This document shows, one piece after another, positions 18,185 through 25,830 of a stretch of DNA of 53,326 bases. Below the pieces are notes generated by a model. That model saw nothing but the letters and a program-made list of their open reading frames with translations. It searched no databases and was not told the origin of the DNA. The DNA is from Phenylobacterium sp. (GTDB taxonomy: Bacteria; Pseudomonadota; Alphaproteobacteria; Caulobacterales; Caulobacteraceae). The stretch covers positions 1 through 53,326 of the forward strand of contig NZ_JAUYOJ010000237.1 of the NCBI RefSeq assembly GCF_030697925.1, read 5' to 3'. A program made the translations under genes and the position numbers. Positions within the stretch are counted from its first letter, which is position 1. The number at the start of each line of letters is the position of its first letter.

Positions 18185-18519
18185 TTCAGCCCTCCCTGAA
18201 GGGTCTTCGTTGGGAGGAGCTTGCCCCGTCTTGGGGCGAGCCTCAAGCGCCGCCACGCCCACGAGGACTTCCGACATTACCGTACAGCTCAGTCATAAAA
18301 ATTTTGAATGTGGTTAACAAAAATCCGAGGAACCAACCTCAATGTCCTGCGTTTTGGGCCGTTCACGCCGCAACATGGTTAGTGAGGTCGTTTTTTATAC
18401 AGTGAAGTATATTGCATATTGTAACCGAGAAACTTGGTTGACACGGCCTGATTGAGGCGACTTCTTGTGGCGTGCCGAGGGGTGGCGATTCAACTGTCAA
18501 GCCTGGAGTGGGATACACC
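18185..18519. other. AT-rich divergent intergenic region
   Basis: A 335-bp gap between the divergent lipoprotein and PEP-CTERM genes. From about 18290 to 18440 the composition is strikingly AT-rich for this genome, with A/T runs such as TAAAAATTTT and TTTTTTATACA. A perfect -35 hexamer TTGACA lies at 18438-18443, but no good -10 follows at 16-18 bases. TATACA at about 18395 and TATATTG at about 18408 are alternative -10 elements. No gene is evident. Confidence 0.5.
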
Positions 18520-19155
18520 ATGACGATGAAGTTAAGCTTGTTGGCCGTGGCTGCAGGTCTATCGATTGCAACTTCCGCGAACGCCCTGACGGTCATCTCC
18601 TCGCCGATCGACACGCCGCCGCCGGTCGGCCAGTCCGTGGTCTATGATTTCGATGGCTATGTGGCGCCGGGCTTCTCGCTCATCCTGAGCGGTCTGGCCG
18701 GGGTCTTCGACGGCTCGTTGGGTCTCGTCCCCGGAGTCGCGGCGCCGCCGCCTGGCACGACCACCGACTATCTGGCCATCCAGACGGGCGGCTCGGCGAC
18801 CTTGAACACGCCGCTGATCAGCGCGCTCAGCGTCTATATCGGCTCGCCGGACTCCTACAACAGCATCCGGTTCATCGGCCTGAACGGCTATGACGAGACC
18901 CTTACCGGCGCGGCCCTGGCCGATGGCTCGTTCGGCGGCAATCAGACGATCGGCCGGCGGATGACCTACAATTTCGGGTCGGACCGGATCACCCAGGTCA
19001 TCTTCTCCTCCAGCGGCAATTCGTTTGAACTGGACAATATCGCGGTCGCCTCGATCGTCCCCGAGCCGGCCACCTGGGCCATGATGATCGCCGGCTTCGG
19101 CCTGCTGGGTGGCGCGGCCCGCCGCCGGCGCGCGCACTCCGCCGCCTTCGCCTAG
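18520..19155 (+). CDS. PEPxxWA-CTERM sorting domain protein, secreted
   Basis: A 211-residue exported protein. A signal peptide ends near TSANA|LTV; the mature part is a serine/glycine-rich beta-type domain; the end is a sorting module with PEPATWA, a hydrophobic helix (MMIAGFGLLGG) and an arginine cluster (RRRR). In PEP-CTERM systems an exosortase recognises this tail, usually linked with exopolysaccharide or biofilm matrix. The exosortase is not in the window. The ATG at 18520 is chosen because the signal peptide starts there and GGAG/GGGA lie upstream. The function of the body is not known. Confidence 0.85.
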   Translation: MTMKLSLLAVAAGLSIATSANALTVISSPIDTPPPVGQSVVYDFDGYVAPGFSLILSGLAGVFDGSLGLVPGVAAPPPGTTTDYLAIQTGGSATLNTPLISALSVYIGSPDSYNSIRFIGLNGYDETLTGAALADGSFGGNQTIGRRMTYNFGSDRITQVIFSSSGNSFELDNIAVASIVPEPATWAMMIAGFGLLGGAARRRRAHSAAFA

Positions 19156-19200
19156 GACTTCAGCGCTGCGCTGACGACAGAAGGTCGTCGCGCGGCGCGC

Positions 19201-19278
19201 CTAGCGGTCGCGGGCAGGTCCCATGTCCTGACGGCGACGAATATCCTCACGCGCGCGGCCCCAGATGTCCCTGCGCAT
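19201..19278 (-). CDS. Possible 25-residue arginine-rich small protein
   Basis: An ATG at 19278 on the minus strand follows GGAAGGACA with suitable spacing and opens a 25-residue frame starting MRRDIWGRAREDIRRR and ending ARDR. Length and composition are those of a small basic protein. It lies in the 270-bp gap between the PEP-CTERM gene and the trcR leader. With no homology visible this is a candidate only. Confidence 0.25.
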   Translation of the reverse strand: MRRDIWGRAREDIRRRQDMGPARDR

Positions 19279-19425
19279 CGGCGTGTCCTTCCCGGTTGTC
19301 GGTGATTGGACGGCGTCGCGGCGGGGCGGTTCCGTCCCGCGGGCCTGCGCGGCGCGGAGTCGCGAACGACTTCGTTGATTGTCGTTTTCTTGGACTTCGA
19401 ACGCGCCTATAGGAGGTGCTGCTTT

Positions 19426-19479
19426 ATGCACCGCCCGGCCGAAAGGCCGGGCGCCGTCATTTTAGGAATACTGTCATGA
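19426..19479 (+). CDS. Leader peptide / uORF of trcR
   Basis: A 17-codon frame, MHRPAERPGAVILGILS, with the best Shine-Dalgarno in the neighbourhood: AGGAGGT at 19411-19417, 8 bases before the ATG. Its stop TGA overlaps the ATG of trcR (ATGA at 19476-19479). A perfect hairpin lies inside it. The arrangement is that of a translated leader that couples or controls expression of the downstream gene. The peptide itself shows no run of one amino acid that would suggest classic attenuation, but it is Arg/Pro-rich at its start (RPAERPG). Confidence 0.55.
   Translation: MHRPAERPGAVILGILS
19433..19452 (+). other. GAAA-tetraloop hairpin within trcR leader
   Basis: GCCCGGCC and GGCCGGGC form a perfect 8-bp GC stem closed by the very stable GNRA-type loop GAAA. 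It lies inside the leader peptide frame, 12 bases before trcR's own weak Shine-Dalgarno (TAGGAA), so a ribosome on the leader would melt it. No T-run follows directly, so it is not a standard terminator. Confidence 0.6.
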
Positions 19480-20147
19480 CCGACATCCTGATGCCGAAGG
19501 CGACCGCTGTCTGGCTGGTGGACAACACTTCGCTGACCTTCGAGCAGATCGCCGACTTCTGCGGCCTGCACCCGCTGGAAGTCAAAGGCATCGCCGACGG
19601 CGAGGTGGCGCGCGACATCCGCGGCGCCGACCCGATCGCCAACGGCCAGCTCAACCGTGAAGAACTGGACGCCGCCCAGAAGAGCGACAAGTACCGCATG
19701 AAGGCCCAGAAGAGCCGACACGCCGAACTGCTGAAGCCGGTGAAGAAGGCGCCGCGCTACACTCCGGTGTCGCGCCGCCAGGACCGTCCGGACGCCATCG
19801 CCTGGTTCATCCGCAACCACCCGGAAGTGGCCGACAGCCAGATCGCGCGCCTGCTGGGCACGACCAAGGCCACCATCGACCAGGTGCGCAATCGCCAGCA
19901 CTGGAACGCCGCCAATATCAAGCCGGTCGATCCGGTGACGCTCGGCCTCTCGACCCAGATGGAACTGGATGCGGTGGTCCGCAAGGCGGCCGACAAGAAG
20001 GCCAAGGACGACGCCAAGCGCGGCATCGTCGAGCCCGAGGGCGCGACCCTGGCTCCGGCCTCGGAGACTGGCGTGCTGGTGGAAGACGACGATCATCACG
20101 TCGCCGAGCAACCCCACTTCGAAGACGAAGACGCCGACGAGGACTAG
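19476..20147 (+). CDS. trcR: Cell cycle transcriptional regulator TrcR (DUF1013)
   Basis: A 223-residue DNA-binding-type protein of the DUF1013 family, named TrcR in alphaproteobacterial annotation. The N-terminal part (MPKATAVWLVDNTSLTFEQ) and the central helix-turn-helix-like stretch SQIARLLGTTKATIDQVRNR are family features; the C-terminus is acidic (about 25 residues rich in Asp/Glu). It is expected to act in the cytoplasm on cell-cycle-dependent transcription. Start at ATG 19476 agrees with the family N-terminus; an in-frame GTG at 19416 would use the strong AGGAGGT poorly and is rejected. Translation is likely coupled to the upstream leader peptide. Confidence 0.88.
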   Translation: MTDILMPKATAVWLVDNTSLTFEQIADFCGLHPLEVKGIADGEVARDIRGADPIANGQLNREELDAAQKSDKYRMKAQKSRHAELLKPVKKAPRYTPVSRRQDRPDAIAWFIRNHPEVADSQIARLLGTTKATIDQVRNRQHWNAANIKPVDPVTLGLSTQMELDAVVRKAADKKAKDDAKRGIVEPEGATLAPASETGVLVEDDDHHVAEQPHFEDEDADED

Positions 20148-20180
20148 GGGCCGGCGAACCAGGAAACGCCACCCATTAGG

Positions 20181-20286
20181 TTCGTCCTGGCCGGCCTCTG
20201 TGCCGGCCACCCATAGACTCCGCGGTCAGAGGTTTGCCTGGGCGACTCGTGTTCATGGGTCCCCGGGACAAGCCCGGGGATGACGA
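20181..20286 (+). repeat. Dispersed 106-bp intergenic repeat, copy 1
   Basis: Contains two palindromic parts: GGCCGGCCTCTGTGCCGGCC at 20189-20208 and CCCCGGGACAAGCCCGGGGA at 20261-20280, followed by TGACGA. The reverse complement of 30768-30873 aligns over the whole length without a gap; both palindromes and the spacer CACCCATAGAC are nearly identical. It lies between the convergent trcR and DUF465 genes, where its hairpins may end or stabilise transcripts. Confidence 0.8.
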
Positions 20287-20325
20287 GCATGGATATCAAG
20301 TTCGTCCGGCGATGGGCTCAGACAA

Positions 20326-20371
20326 CCCTGTCGACCGCCTCCGGGGACCTTCAGGGGGCGGTCGACCAGGG
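20326..20371. terminator. Bulged hairpin between convergent trcR and DUF465 genes
   Basis: TCGACCGCC (20331-20339) pairs with GGCGGTCGA (20357-20365), and the stem continues through CCCTG / CAGGG with one bulged base. The remainder of the 302-bp gap from 20148 to 20449 holds the 106-bp repeat and no gene. The hairpin has no T-run and may end transcripts in both directions. Confidence 0.45.
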
Positions 20372-20449
20372 TCGCCTGGCGTCCGGCCCCCCTCGGACGA
20401 GGAAGAGATGGGGCGAGCCGCGTCCCTCGCGGGTCGCGACCGCAAAGCG

Positions 20450-20623
20450 TCAGTGGGCGCGAGCGCCCAGGGCTTGGATCTCTTCCTTCAGCTTAAGCTT
20501 CTGTCGCTTGAGTTCCTGTAGTTTCACGGCGTCGGCGGCGGGCCTGTTCATCTCGTCTTGGATCGCCCTCTCAAGATTTTGATGACGGGATCCGAGTTCG
20601 CGGATGCGGGCTTCAACGGCCAT
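20450..20623 (-). CDS. YdcH family protein (DUF465)
   Basis: A 57-residue, highly charged helical protein. The pattern LKRQKLKLKEEIQAL at the end is the DUF465/YdcH signature and is predicted to form a coiled coil. Function is unknown in the family; a role as a small structural or regulatory coiled coil is only a guess. The ATG at 20623 has AGGAG upstream on the minus strand. A paralogue lies at 21845-22063, on the other side of ubiX. Confidence 0.8.
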   Translation of the reverse strand: MAVEARIRELGSRHQNLERAIQDEMNRPAADAVKLQELKRQKLKLKEEIQALGARAH

Positions 20624-20752
20624 GTCGTGTCGTCTCCTGCATGAACCTAGGCGCGTGAGTGAACACCCGCTGGCCTGCTCTGTCAGATCACATATGTTTG
20701 CGATCCGACATTCACCGGCGACGCTTGGAAATCGGGCGTGGAGACCTAACCC

Positions 20753-21346
20753 ATGAGCAGCAGCACACGCCTGGTTGTCGGCGTCTCGGGCGCCAGCGGC
20801 GTGGCCTACGGCTTGCGGGTGCTCGACGCCTGCCGCGAACTCGCGGTCGAAAGCCACCTGATCTTCTCCCGCGCCGCAGCCCTCACCCTGGCCCAGGAGA
20901 CCACCCTGACCGTCGCGGACGTCCAGGCCCGCGCCGACGTGGTCCACAAGGTCGGGGATGTGGGCGCCTCGGTGGCCTCCGGCTCCTTCCCGACGCTGGG
21001 CATGATCATCGCGCCCTGCTCGGTGCGCACCATGAGCGAGGTCGCCACCGGGGTGACCTCGTCCCTGCTGACCCGCGCCGCCGACGTGACACTGAAGGAG
21101 CGCCGGCCCCTGGTGCTGATGGTCCGCGAGACGCCCCTGCACCTGGGCCATCTGCGCACGATGGTTCGGCTGGCGGAGATGGGGGCGATCATCGCCCCGC
21201 CCATGCCGGCCTTCTACGCCAAGCCCACCAGCCTCGAGGAGATGGTCGACCAGTCCGTCGGCCGGGCGTTGGATCTCTTCGGTCTGTCCTGGAAGCCGGT
21301 CAAGCGCTGGGGCCAGGACGTTGGTCCGCTGCAGGGGGAGGGCTGA
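20753..21346 (+). CDS. ubiX: Flavin prenyltransferase UbiX
   Basis: A 197-residue flavoprotein that prenylates FMN to give the prFMN cofactor needed by UbiD-type decarboxylases, as in ubiquinone synthesis. VSGASGVAYG at 10-19 binds the flavin phosphate, and the family segments SGSFPTLGMIIAPCS (about 82-96) and RETPLHLGHLRTM (about 127-139) are present. Length is normal. The stop TGA overlaps the next ATG as TGATG. UbiD is not in the window. It is divergent from the DUF465 gene, with a 129-bp intergenic region. Confidence 0.93.
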   Translation: MSSSTRLVVGVSGASGVAYGLRVLDACRELAVESHLIFSRAAALTLAQETTLTVADVQARADVVHKVGDVGASVASGSFPTLGMIIAPCSVRTMSEVATGVTSSLLTRAADVTLKERRPLVLMVRETPLHLGHLRTMVRLAEMGAIIAPPMPAFYAKPTSLEEMVDQSVGRALDLFGLSWKPVKRWGQDVGPLQGEG

Positions 21347-21792
21347 TGTCGCTCTGGGACTGGACGCTGGAGGTCTATTGCCTTCCGGGCGTGCCGGAGG
21401 CGACGCTGGACCTGCAGGACCGGCATGGCCAGAACACCTCGTTCCTGCTGTGGGCCATCTGGGCCGAGGGACCGTCGGCCGAGGCGCTCGCAGGCGGCGC
21501 GGCGGCGGCCAAGGCCTGGGACGCGACGGTGCTGAAGCCTATCCGCGAGGTGCGCCGCACGCTCAAGGCGGCCTTCCCGCCGGTGGATGACGGCGCGCGC
21601 GAGGCCCTGCGTGAGGAGGTCAAGGCCGCCGAACTGCGCGCCGAGCGGGTGCTGATGGAAACCCTGGAGACCCTGGCGCCGGCCTCAAGCGGCGGACATC
21701 CGGCCCTGGAGAGCCTGCGCGCGGCCTCAGCGGCCTGGGGGAGCCCGGCGCCGGACGAGGCCCTGGCTCGCCTGGCGCGCGCCCTCGTCTAG
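21346..21792 (+). CDS. TIGR02444 family protein
   Basis: A 148-residue cytoplasmic protein. The start MSLWDWTLEVYCLPGV and DRHGQNTSFLLWAIW are hallmarks of the TIGR02444 family, which is widespread in proteobacteria but without known function. The C-terminal half is helical and rich in Ala, Leu and Glu. The ATG shares one base with the ubiX stop, so the two genes are translationally coupled. Its TAG stop lies at the centre of a 20-bp palindrome. Confidence 0.85.
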   Translation: MSLWDWTLEVYCLPGVPEATLDLQDRHGQNTSFLLWAIWAEGPSAEALAGGAAAAKAWDATVLKPIREVRRTLKAAFPPVDDGAREALREEVKAAELRAERVLMETLETLAPASSGGHPALESLRAASAAWGSPAPDEALARLARALV

Positions 21793-21800
21793 ACGAGGGC
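21781..21800. terminator. 20-bp perfect palindrome around a stop codon
   Basis: GCCCTCGTCT followed by AGACGAGGGC is a perfect palindrome; the TAG stop of the TIGR02444 gene (21790-21792) is at its centre. It could act as a cruciform or protein site, or fold to a tight hairpin at the transcript end; with no loop or T-run it is a poor standard terminator. Confidence 0.4.
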
Positions 21801-21844
21801 AGCCAGGGTGCGCATCATCTGAGTCGGGCGGCGAGGCGTAGCGT

Positions 21845-22063
21845 ATGAACGACGACGATATCGACGATGCGGAGGCGAGGTTCCGCGCTCACCTGGGCTC
21901 GGTGATCCAGGAGCATGCGGACCTGGACGCGGCGGTCGAGGCGCTCTCCCGCCAGCCGGTTCCGGACATGATGGTCATCGCGCGGCTGAAGCGGAAGAAG
22001 CTGGCCTTGAAGGACGAGATCTCCCGCCTGCGCAACCAGCTCACCCCCGACATCATCGCCTGA
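21845..22063 (+). CDS. YdcH family protein (DUF465), second copy
   Basis: A 72-residue charged coiled-coil protein ending with LKRKKLALKDEISRLRNQL, the DUF465/YdcH signature. It has a longer, acidic N-terminus than the copy at 20450-20623 (MNDDDIDDAEARF), so the two are paralogues but not recent duplicates. It follows the TIGR02444 gene by 52 bp and may be the last gene of the ubiX operon. Function unknown. Confidence 0.85.
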   Translation: MNDDDIDDAEARFRAHLGSVIQEHADLDAAVEALSRQPVPDMMVIARLKRKKLALKDEISRLRNQLTPDIIA

Positions 22064-22079
22064 GCGTGACGACCGTCAG

Positions 22080-22445
22080 CTAGCCCATCTTGAAGGCGCA
22101 GACCTTGTTGCCGTCGAGGTCCCGGAAATAAGCGCCGTAGAAGGTGTCGCCCCGCAAGCCGGGCGGGCCGTCGCAGGTTGCGCCCTGGGCCAGGGCCGCG
22201 GCGTGGACGGCGTCGACCATCTCCCGAGATTCCGCCGCGAGCGCCACCATCGTGCCGTTGCCGGGCTTGGCGGGCTGCTTGTCATAGGGCTCGCACAAGG
22301 CCAAACCGCCGGCGCCGAACTTCCCGTAGAACATGATGCGGCCCCCGTCATAGCCGCGCCGAACGCCCATCGGCGCCAGGACGGCGTCGTAGAAGGTCTT
22401 AGCCTTCTCCAGGTCGTTGCTGCCGATTGTAGTGTAGCCGATCAT
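22080..22445 (-). CDS. VOC family (glyoxalase-like) protein
   Basis: A 121-residue one-module vicinal-oxygen-chelate fold protein. It begins MIGYTTIGSNDLEKAKTFYDAVL and ends YFRDLDGNKVCAF, both typical of glyoxalase/bleomycin-resistance-type proteins, which chelate a metal as dimers. The exact reaction cannot be told. It is convergent with the DUF465 gene (16-bp gap) and lies downstream of the diguanylate cyclase on the same strand. Confidence 0.88.
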   Translation of the reverse strand: MIGYTTIGSNDLEKAKTFYDAVLAPMGVRRGYDGGRIMFYGKFGAGGLALCEPYDKQPAKPGNGTMVALAAESREMVDAVHAAALAQGATCDGPPGLRGDTFYGAYFRDLDGNKVCAFKMG

Positions 22446-22507
22446 GGTCGTTCTCCCTTTACGGGAAGGACCTTAGCCGCGTGACGCGAACGTCAGGGAA
22501 GCGGTTT

Positions 22508-23257
22508 CTAGCCGATGCGCGGCGCCTGGCGCGGTTCGATGATCCCGCGCCGTTCGCGCTTGCGGATGAACATGGCCGCATCGGCCTCGGCCACCAGTTC
22601 CTCGGGATCGATCTCCGAGGAGATTTCGCGCACGCCGTAGGAGATGTGCAGCGGCGCCGACCAGTCGCCAAACTGAATGGGCGAGCCCTCGATGGCGTCG
22701 GCCAGGGCCTCCGCCTTGGCCTCGGCGGTGGGCTTGTCGGCCTGGACCAGGATCACCGCGAACTCGTCGCCGCCCATGCGGCCCACGATATCGCTCTCAC
22801 GCACATGGGCCAGCAGCCGCTCGGCCACGGCGCGAAGGGCCGCGTCGCCGGCCGCGTGGCCGAAGCGGTCGTTGACGTGCTTGAAGCCGTCCAGGTCGAA
22901 ATAGACCACACTGGCCGGCGAGCCGTAGCGCTGAGAGAAGGTGCGGATGCGCGACAGCTCGCGCACGAAAGCCCGGCGGTTGAGCAGGGGGGTGAGCGCG
23001 TCGCGGTCGGCCAGATCCTCGACCTCGGCCAGCTTGGCCTTCAGGCGCGTGACCTCGCCGCGCAGCTCGTCGATTTCGGTCAGCAGGGTCTTCACCGCCC
23101 CCTGGACGGCGGGTGTCAGGTCGCCCTCGGCCAGGCCCAGGAAGGCGGTCTTGTCGGTTGGTCCGGTGGCCGTCGCGGTCGCCTGTGCGCCGGCGCGCAC
23201 CAGTGCGCTCTTGCGGATGGCCGAGAAGGATTCGGAGCGGGCGCCGGTGATCTTCAT
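22508..23257 (-). CDS. Diguanylate cyclase (GGDEF domain)
   Basis: A 249-residue cytoplasmic enzyme predicted to make c-di-GMP. A short N-terminal region is followed by a coiled coil (about 50-82) and a GGDEF domain: DALTPLLNRRAF (86-97), the substrate region DLDGFKHVND (121-130), and the active-site GGDEF at 162-166. Product-inhibition I-site residues RESD (153-156) lie exactly five residues ahead, so feedback inhibition is expected. No sensor domain or membrane helix is seen; the coiled coil could drive dimerisation. The ATG at 23257 is preferred over an upstream start. It is divergent from purE. Confidence 0.92.
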   Translation of the reverse strand: MKITGARSESFSAIRKSALVRAGAQATATATGPTDKTAFLGLAEGDLTPAVQGAVKTLLTEIDELRGEVTRLKAKLAEVEDLADRDALTPLLNRRAFVRELSRIRTFSQRYGSPASVVYFDLDGFKHVNDRFGHAAGDAALRAVAERLLAHVRESDIVGRMGGDEFAVILVQADKPTAEAKAEALADAIEGSPIQFGDWSAPLHISYGVREISSEIDPEELVAEADAAMFIRKRERRGIIEPRQAPRIG

Positions 23258-23320
23258 GGGGCTTTCATCGAACGAGAATCGCTGAAGTCCTAGCGAGTTG
23301 AGAATCCTGAACGTCCTTGG

Positions 23321-23348
23321 TTGCGGGCGCAAGACCGGCGCCTATACT
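23321..23348 (+). promoter_or_regulatory. Candidate purE promoter
   Basis: TTGCGG and TATACT are spaced by 16 bases and lie 34 bases before the purE start. The -10 hexamer is strong. This supports a short leader and a start at 23382. Confidence 0.5.
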
Positions 23349-23381
23349 CCGCGCCTTTCCGCCGCAGGGGCATCTAACGTC

Positions 23382-23876
23382 ATGAGCGCAACGACCGCGC
23401 CGGTCGCCATCATCATGGGCAGCCGGTCCGACTGGCCCACCATGAAGGGCGCCGCCGAGAGCCTCGACGCCCTGGGCGTGGCCTATGAGGCCAAGGTGGT
23501 CTCCGCCCACCGCACGCCCCAGCGGATGTACGACTTCGCCAAGGGCGCCAAGGCCGCGGGCTTCAAGGTGATCATCGCCGGGGCGGGGGGCGCGGCCCAT
23601 CTGCCGGGCATGACCGCCTCCATGACCGAACTGCCGGTGCTGGGCGTGCCGGTGGAGTCCAAGGCGCTGAAGGGCATGGACAGCCTGCTCTCCATCGTCC
23701 AGATGCCTGCTGGGATCGCGGTGGCGACCCTGGCGATCGGCGAGGCGGGAGCCCGCAACGCCGGCCTGCTGGCCGCCCAGATCCTGGCCCTGTCCGACCC
23801 GGCCCTGGCCGAGCGGCTAGTCGCCTATCGCGCCCAGCACACCGCCAGCGTCGCCGAAACCGTCGAGGACGTCTGA
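23382..23876 (+). CDS. purE: 5-(carboxyamino)imidazole ribonucleotide mutase PurE
   Basis: A 164-residue class I PurE that converts N5-CAIR to CAIR in purine synthesis. [13 protein letters not shown] (12-24) and the active-site AHRTPQRM (42-49) are intact, as is the [11 protein letters not shown] loop. The ATG at 23382 fits the family length; a longer frame from 23298 would run across the promoter. It is 2 bp from purK, and together they form the two-enzyme N5-CAIR route. Confidence 0.96.
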   Translation: MSATTAPVAIIMGSRSDWPTMKGAAESLDALGVAYEAKVVSAHRTPQRMYDFAKGAKAAGFKVIIAGAGGAAHLPGMTASMTELPVLGVPVESKALKGMDSLLSIVQMPAGIAVATLAIGEAGARNAGLLAAQILALSDPALAERLVAYRAQHTASVAETVEDV

Positions 23877-23878
23877 GC

Positions 23879-24964
23879 ATGGCCGCCCCCCTGCCGCTGC
23901 CGCCGGGATCGACGCTCGGCATACTGGGTGGGGGACAGCTCGGCCGGATGCTGGCCCAGGCCGCTGCGCGGCTGGGCTTCGACGTGGCGATCCTGGAGCG
24001 CGAGACCGACGCCCCGGCCGGCCGCGTCGCCGCCCACGCCATCGTCGGCGCCTATGACGACCCTGCCGCCCTGAAGGCCCTGGCCGACCTGGCCGACATC
24101 ATCACCTTTGAGTTCGAGAACGTGCCGGCTGCTTCGGTCGAGGCCCTGATGGCGCTCGGCGTCGAGGTGGCGCCGGGTCCTCAGGCCCTGGCCGTCGCCC
24201 AGGACCGGGTGGACGAGAAGAGCTTCCTCAACGCCAACGGCGTGGCCACCGTCGCCTTCGCCGCCGCCGACAGCGCCGAGAGCTGCGTCGAGGCCGCCGG
24301 GCGGATCGGGGCCCCCTGCCTGATGAAGACCCGCCGCGAGGGCTATGACGGCAAGGGCCAGGTCTGGGTCGAGCACGCCGCCGGCGCGGCGCGGGCGTTC
24401 GAGGCCCTGGGCGGCCGGCCGGTGATCCTGGAGGCCCCCGCCGACTTCGTCCGCGAACTGTCGATCATCGCCGCCCGCGCCCGCGATGGCGCCATCGCGG
24501 TCTATCCCCTGGCCGAGAACCATCACGAGAAGGGCGTCCTGCGCCGCAGCGTCGCCCCGGCCCGGACCAGCGCCGCCACCATCGCCCAGGCCGAGCGGAT
24601 CGCCGCCAAGATCCTGACGGGCCTGGCCTATGTCGGCGTGATCGGCATCGAGCTGTTCGAACTGAAGGACGGGTCGCTGCTGGTCAACGAGATCGCGCCC
24701 CGGGTTCACAACACCGGCCATTGGACCCAGGACGGCTGCGAAGTGGACCAGTTCGAGCAGCACATCCGCGCCGTGGCCGGCTGGCCGCTGGGCCCCACGG
24801 CGGCCCGCGCCCAGGTAGAGATGCTGAACCTGCTGGGCGACGAGGTGGACGGCTGGGCGAAGTACGCCGCCGAACCCGAAACCCGCGTGCACCTCTACGG
24901 CAAGCGCGAAGCCAAGCCCGGTCGCAAGATGGGCCACGTGAACCGGCTGCGCGGGCCGATCTAG
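23879..24964 (+). CDS. purK: N5-carboxyaminoimidazole ribonucleotide synthase PurK
   Basis: A 361-residue ATP-grasp enzyme that carboxylates AIR with bicarbonate and ATP to give N5-CAIR for PurE. LGILGGGQLGRML near the N-terminus, KTRREGYDGKGQ in the ATP-grasp domain and NEIAPRVHNTGHWT are all present. Full length. It follows purE by 2 bp. The stop is in a CTAG tetranucleotide that is also the stop of the opposing motA. Confidence 0.96.
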   Translation: MAAPLPLPPGSTLGILGGGQLGRMLAQAAARLGFDVAILERETDAPAGRVAAHAIVGAYDDPAALKALADLADIITFEFENVPAASVEALMALGVEVAPGPQALAVAQDRVDEKSFLNANGVATVAFAAADSAESCVEAAGRIGAPCLMKTRREGYDGKGQVWVEHAAGAARAFEALGGRPVILEAPADFVRELSIIAARARDGAIAVYPLAENHHEKGVLRRSVAPARTSAATIAQAERIAAKILTGLAYVGVIGIELFELKDGSLLVNEIAPRVHNTGHWTQDGCEVDQFEQHIRAVAGWPLGPTAARAQVEMLNLLGDEVDGWAKYAAEPETRVHLYGKREAKPGRKMGHVNRLRGPI

Positions 24965-25830
24965 GCTTCGTTGGGGATGGCCGACAGGGCCTCTTCCAGC
25001 TCCAGGAAGCTGGGTTGGGCGCCCGAGGGGACGCTGCCGCGGCCGATCTCGACGGAGATCTGGGCGGCGTTGCCGTGCAGGTGGGCCACCAGCACCGACT
25101 GGATGATCTTGTAGAAGGAGCCCTCTTCCTCGATGACCTCCTTCAGGCGCACCGCCATGGGGCCGACCAGGCCGTAGGCCAGGAACACGCCGAGGAAGGT
25201 GCCGACCAGGGCCGAGCCGATCATCTCGCCCAGGACTTCCGGCGGCTCGGTGATCGCGCCCATGGTCTTGATGACGCCGAGCACGGCGGCGACGATGCCC
25301 AGGGCGGGCAGGGCGTCGGCCAGGTTGGTCAGGGCGCCGGCCGGGCCGAGCGCCTCGTGGTGATGCTTCTCGAGCTGCTTCTCCATGGCGTCCTCGACCT
25401 GATGCGGGTCCTCGAGGTTCATGGTCATCATGCGCAGGGTGTCGCAGATGAAGTCGACGGCGAAGTGGTCCTTCATCACCCGCGGGAAGCGCGAGAAGAT
25501 CGAAGAGTCCTTCGGGTTCTCGATGTGGCTTTCCAGGGCGATGACGCCCTTGGACTTCATGGTCTTGGTCAGCAGGAACAGCAGGGACAACAGGTCGCGG
25601 TAGTCGCTGGCCTTCCACTTCGGCCCGGCGAACACCTTGCCGAAGCCCGAAAGCGTGCCCTTGATGACCGGCATGGAGTTGGAGATCAGGAAGGCCGCGA
25701 GACCCGCGCCGCCGATCGCCATCATCTCGTGGGGCAGGGCGTGCAGGATGACGCCCAGATTGCCGCCTGAGATGATGTAGCTGCCGAACACCAGGCCAAA
25801 CAGCAACACGATGCCGATAATCTGAAACAT
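24961..25830 (-). CDS. motA: Flagellar motor stator protein MotA
   Basis: A 289-residue inner-membrane protein that with MotB forms the proton-conducting stator of the flagellar motor. Four membrane helices can be seen: two N-terminal (about 2-20 and 35-52) and two after the cytoplasmic loop (about 168-190 and 200-222). The large cytoplasmic loop carries the charged residues that push FliG. DALPALGIVAAVLGVI contains the conserved proline region. motB is not adjacent, as is common in Caulobacter relatives. It is convergent with purK. Confidence 0.95.
   Translation of the reverse strand: MFQIIGIVLLFGLVFGSYIISGGNLGVILHALPHEMMAIGGAGLAAFLISNSMPVIKGTLSGFGKVFAGPKWKASDYRDLLSLLFLLTKTMKSKGVIALESHIENPKDSSIFSRFPRVMKDHFAVDFICDTLRMMTMNLEDPHQVEDAMEKQLEKHHHEALGPAGALTNLADALPALGIVAAVLGVIKTMGAITEPPEVLGEMIGSALVGTFLGVFLAYGLVGPMAVRLKEVIEEEGSFYKIIQSVLVAHLHGNAAQISVEIGRGSVPSGAQPSFLELEEALSAIPNEA

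Noticed and set aside
19416..19475. GTG at 19416 as an upstream start of trcR, adding 20 residues
   Set aside because: The added residues do not fit the DUF1013 N-terminus, the GTG lies within the AGGAGGT that would serve the leader ATG, and the ATG at 19476 has its own TAGGAA.
23298..23381. Upstream extension of purE
   Set aside because: It would run through the TTGCGG/TATACT promoter and add 28 residues not found in PurE.
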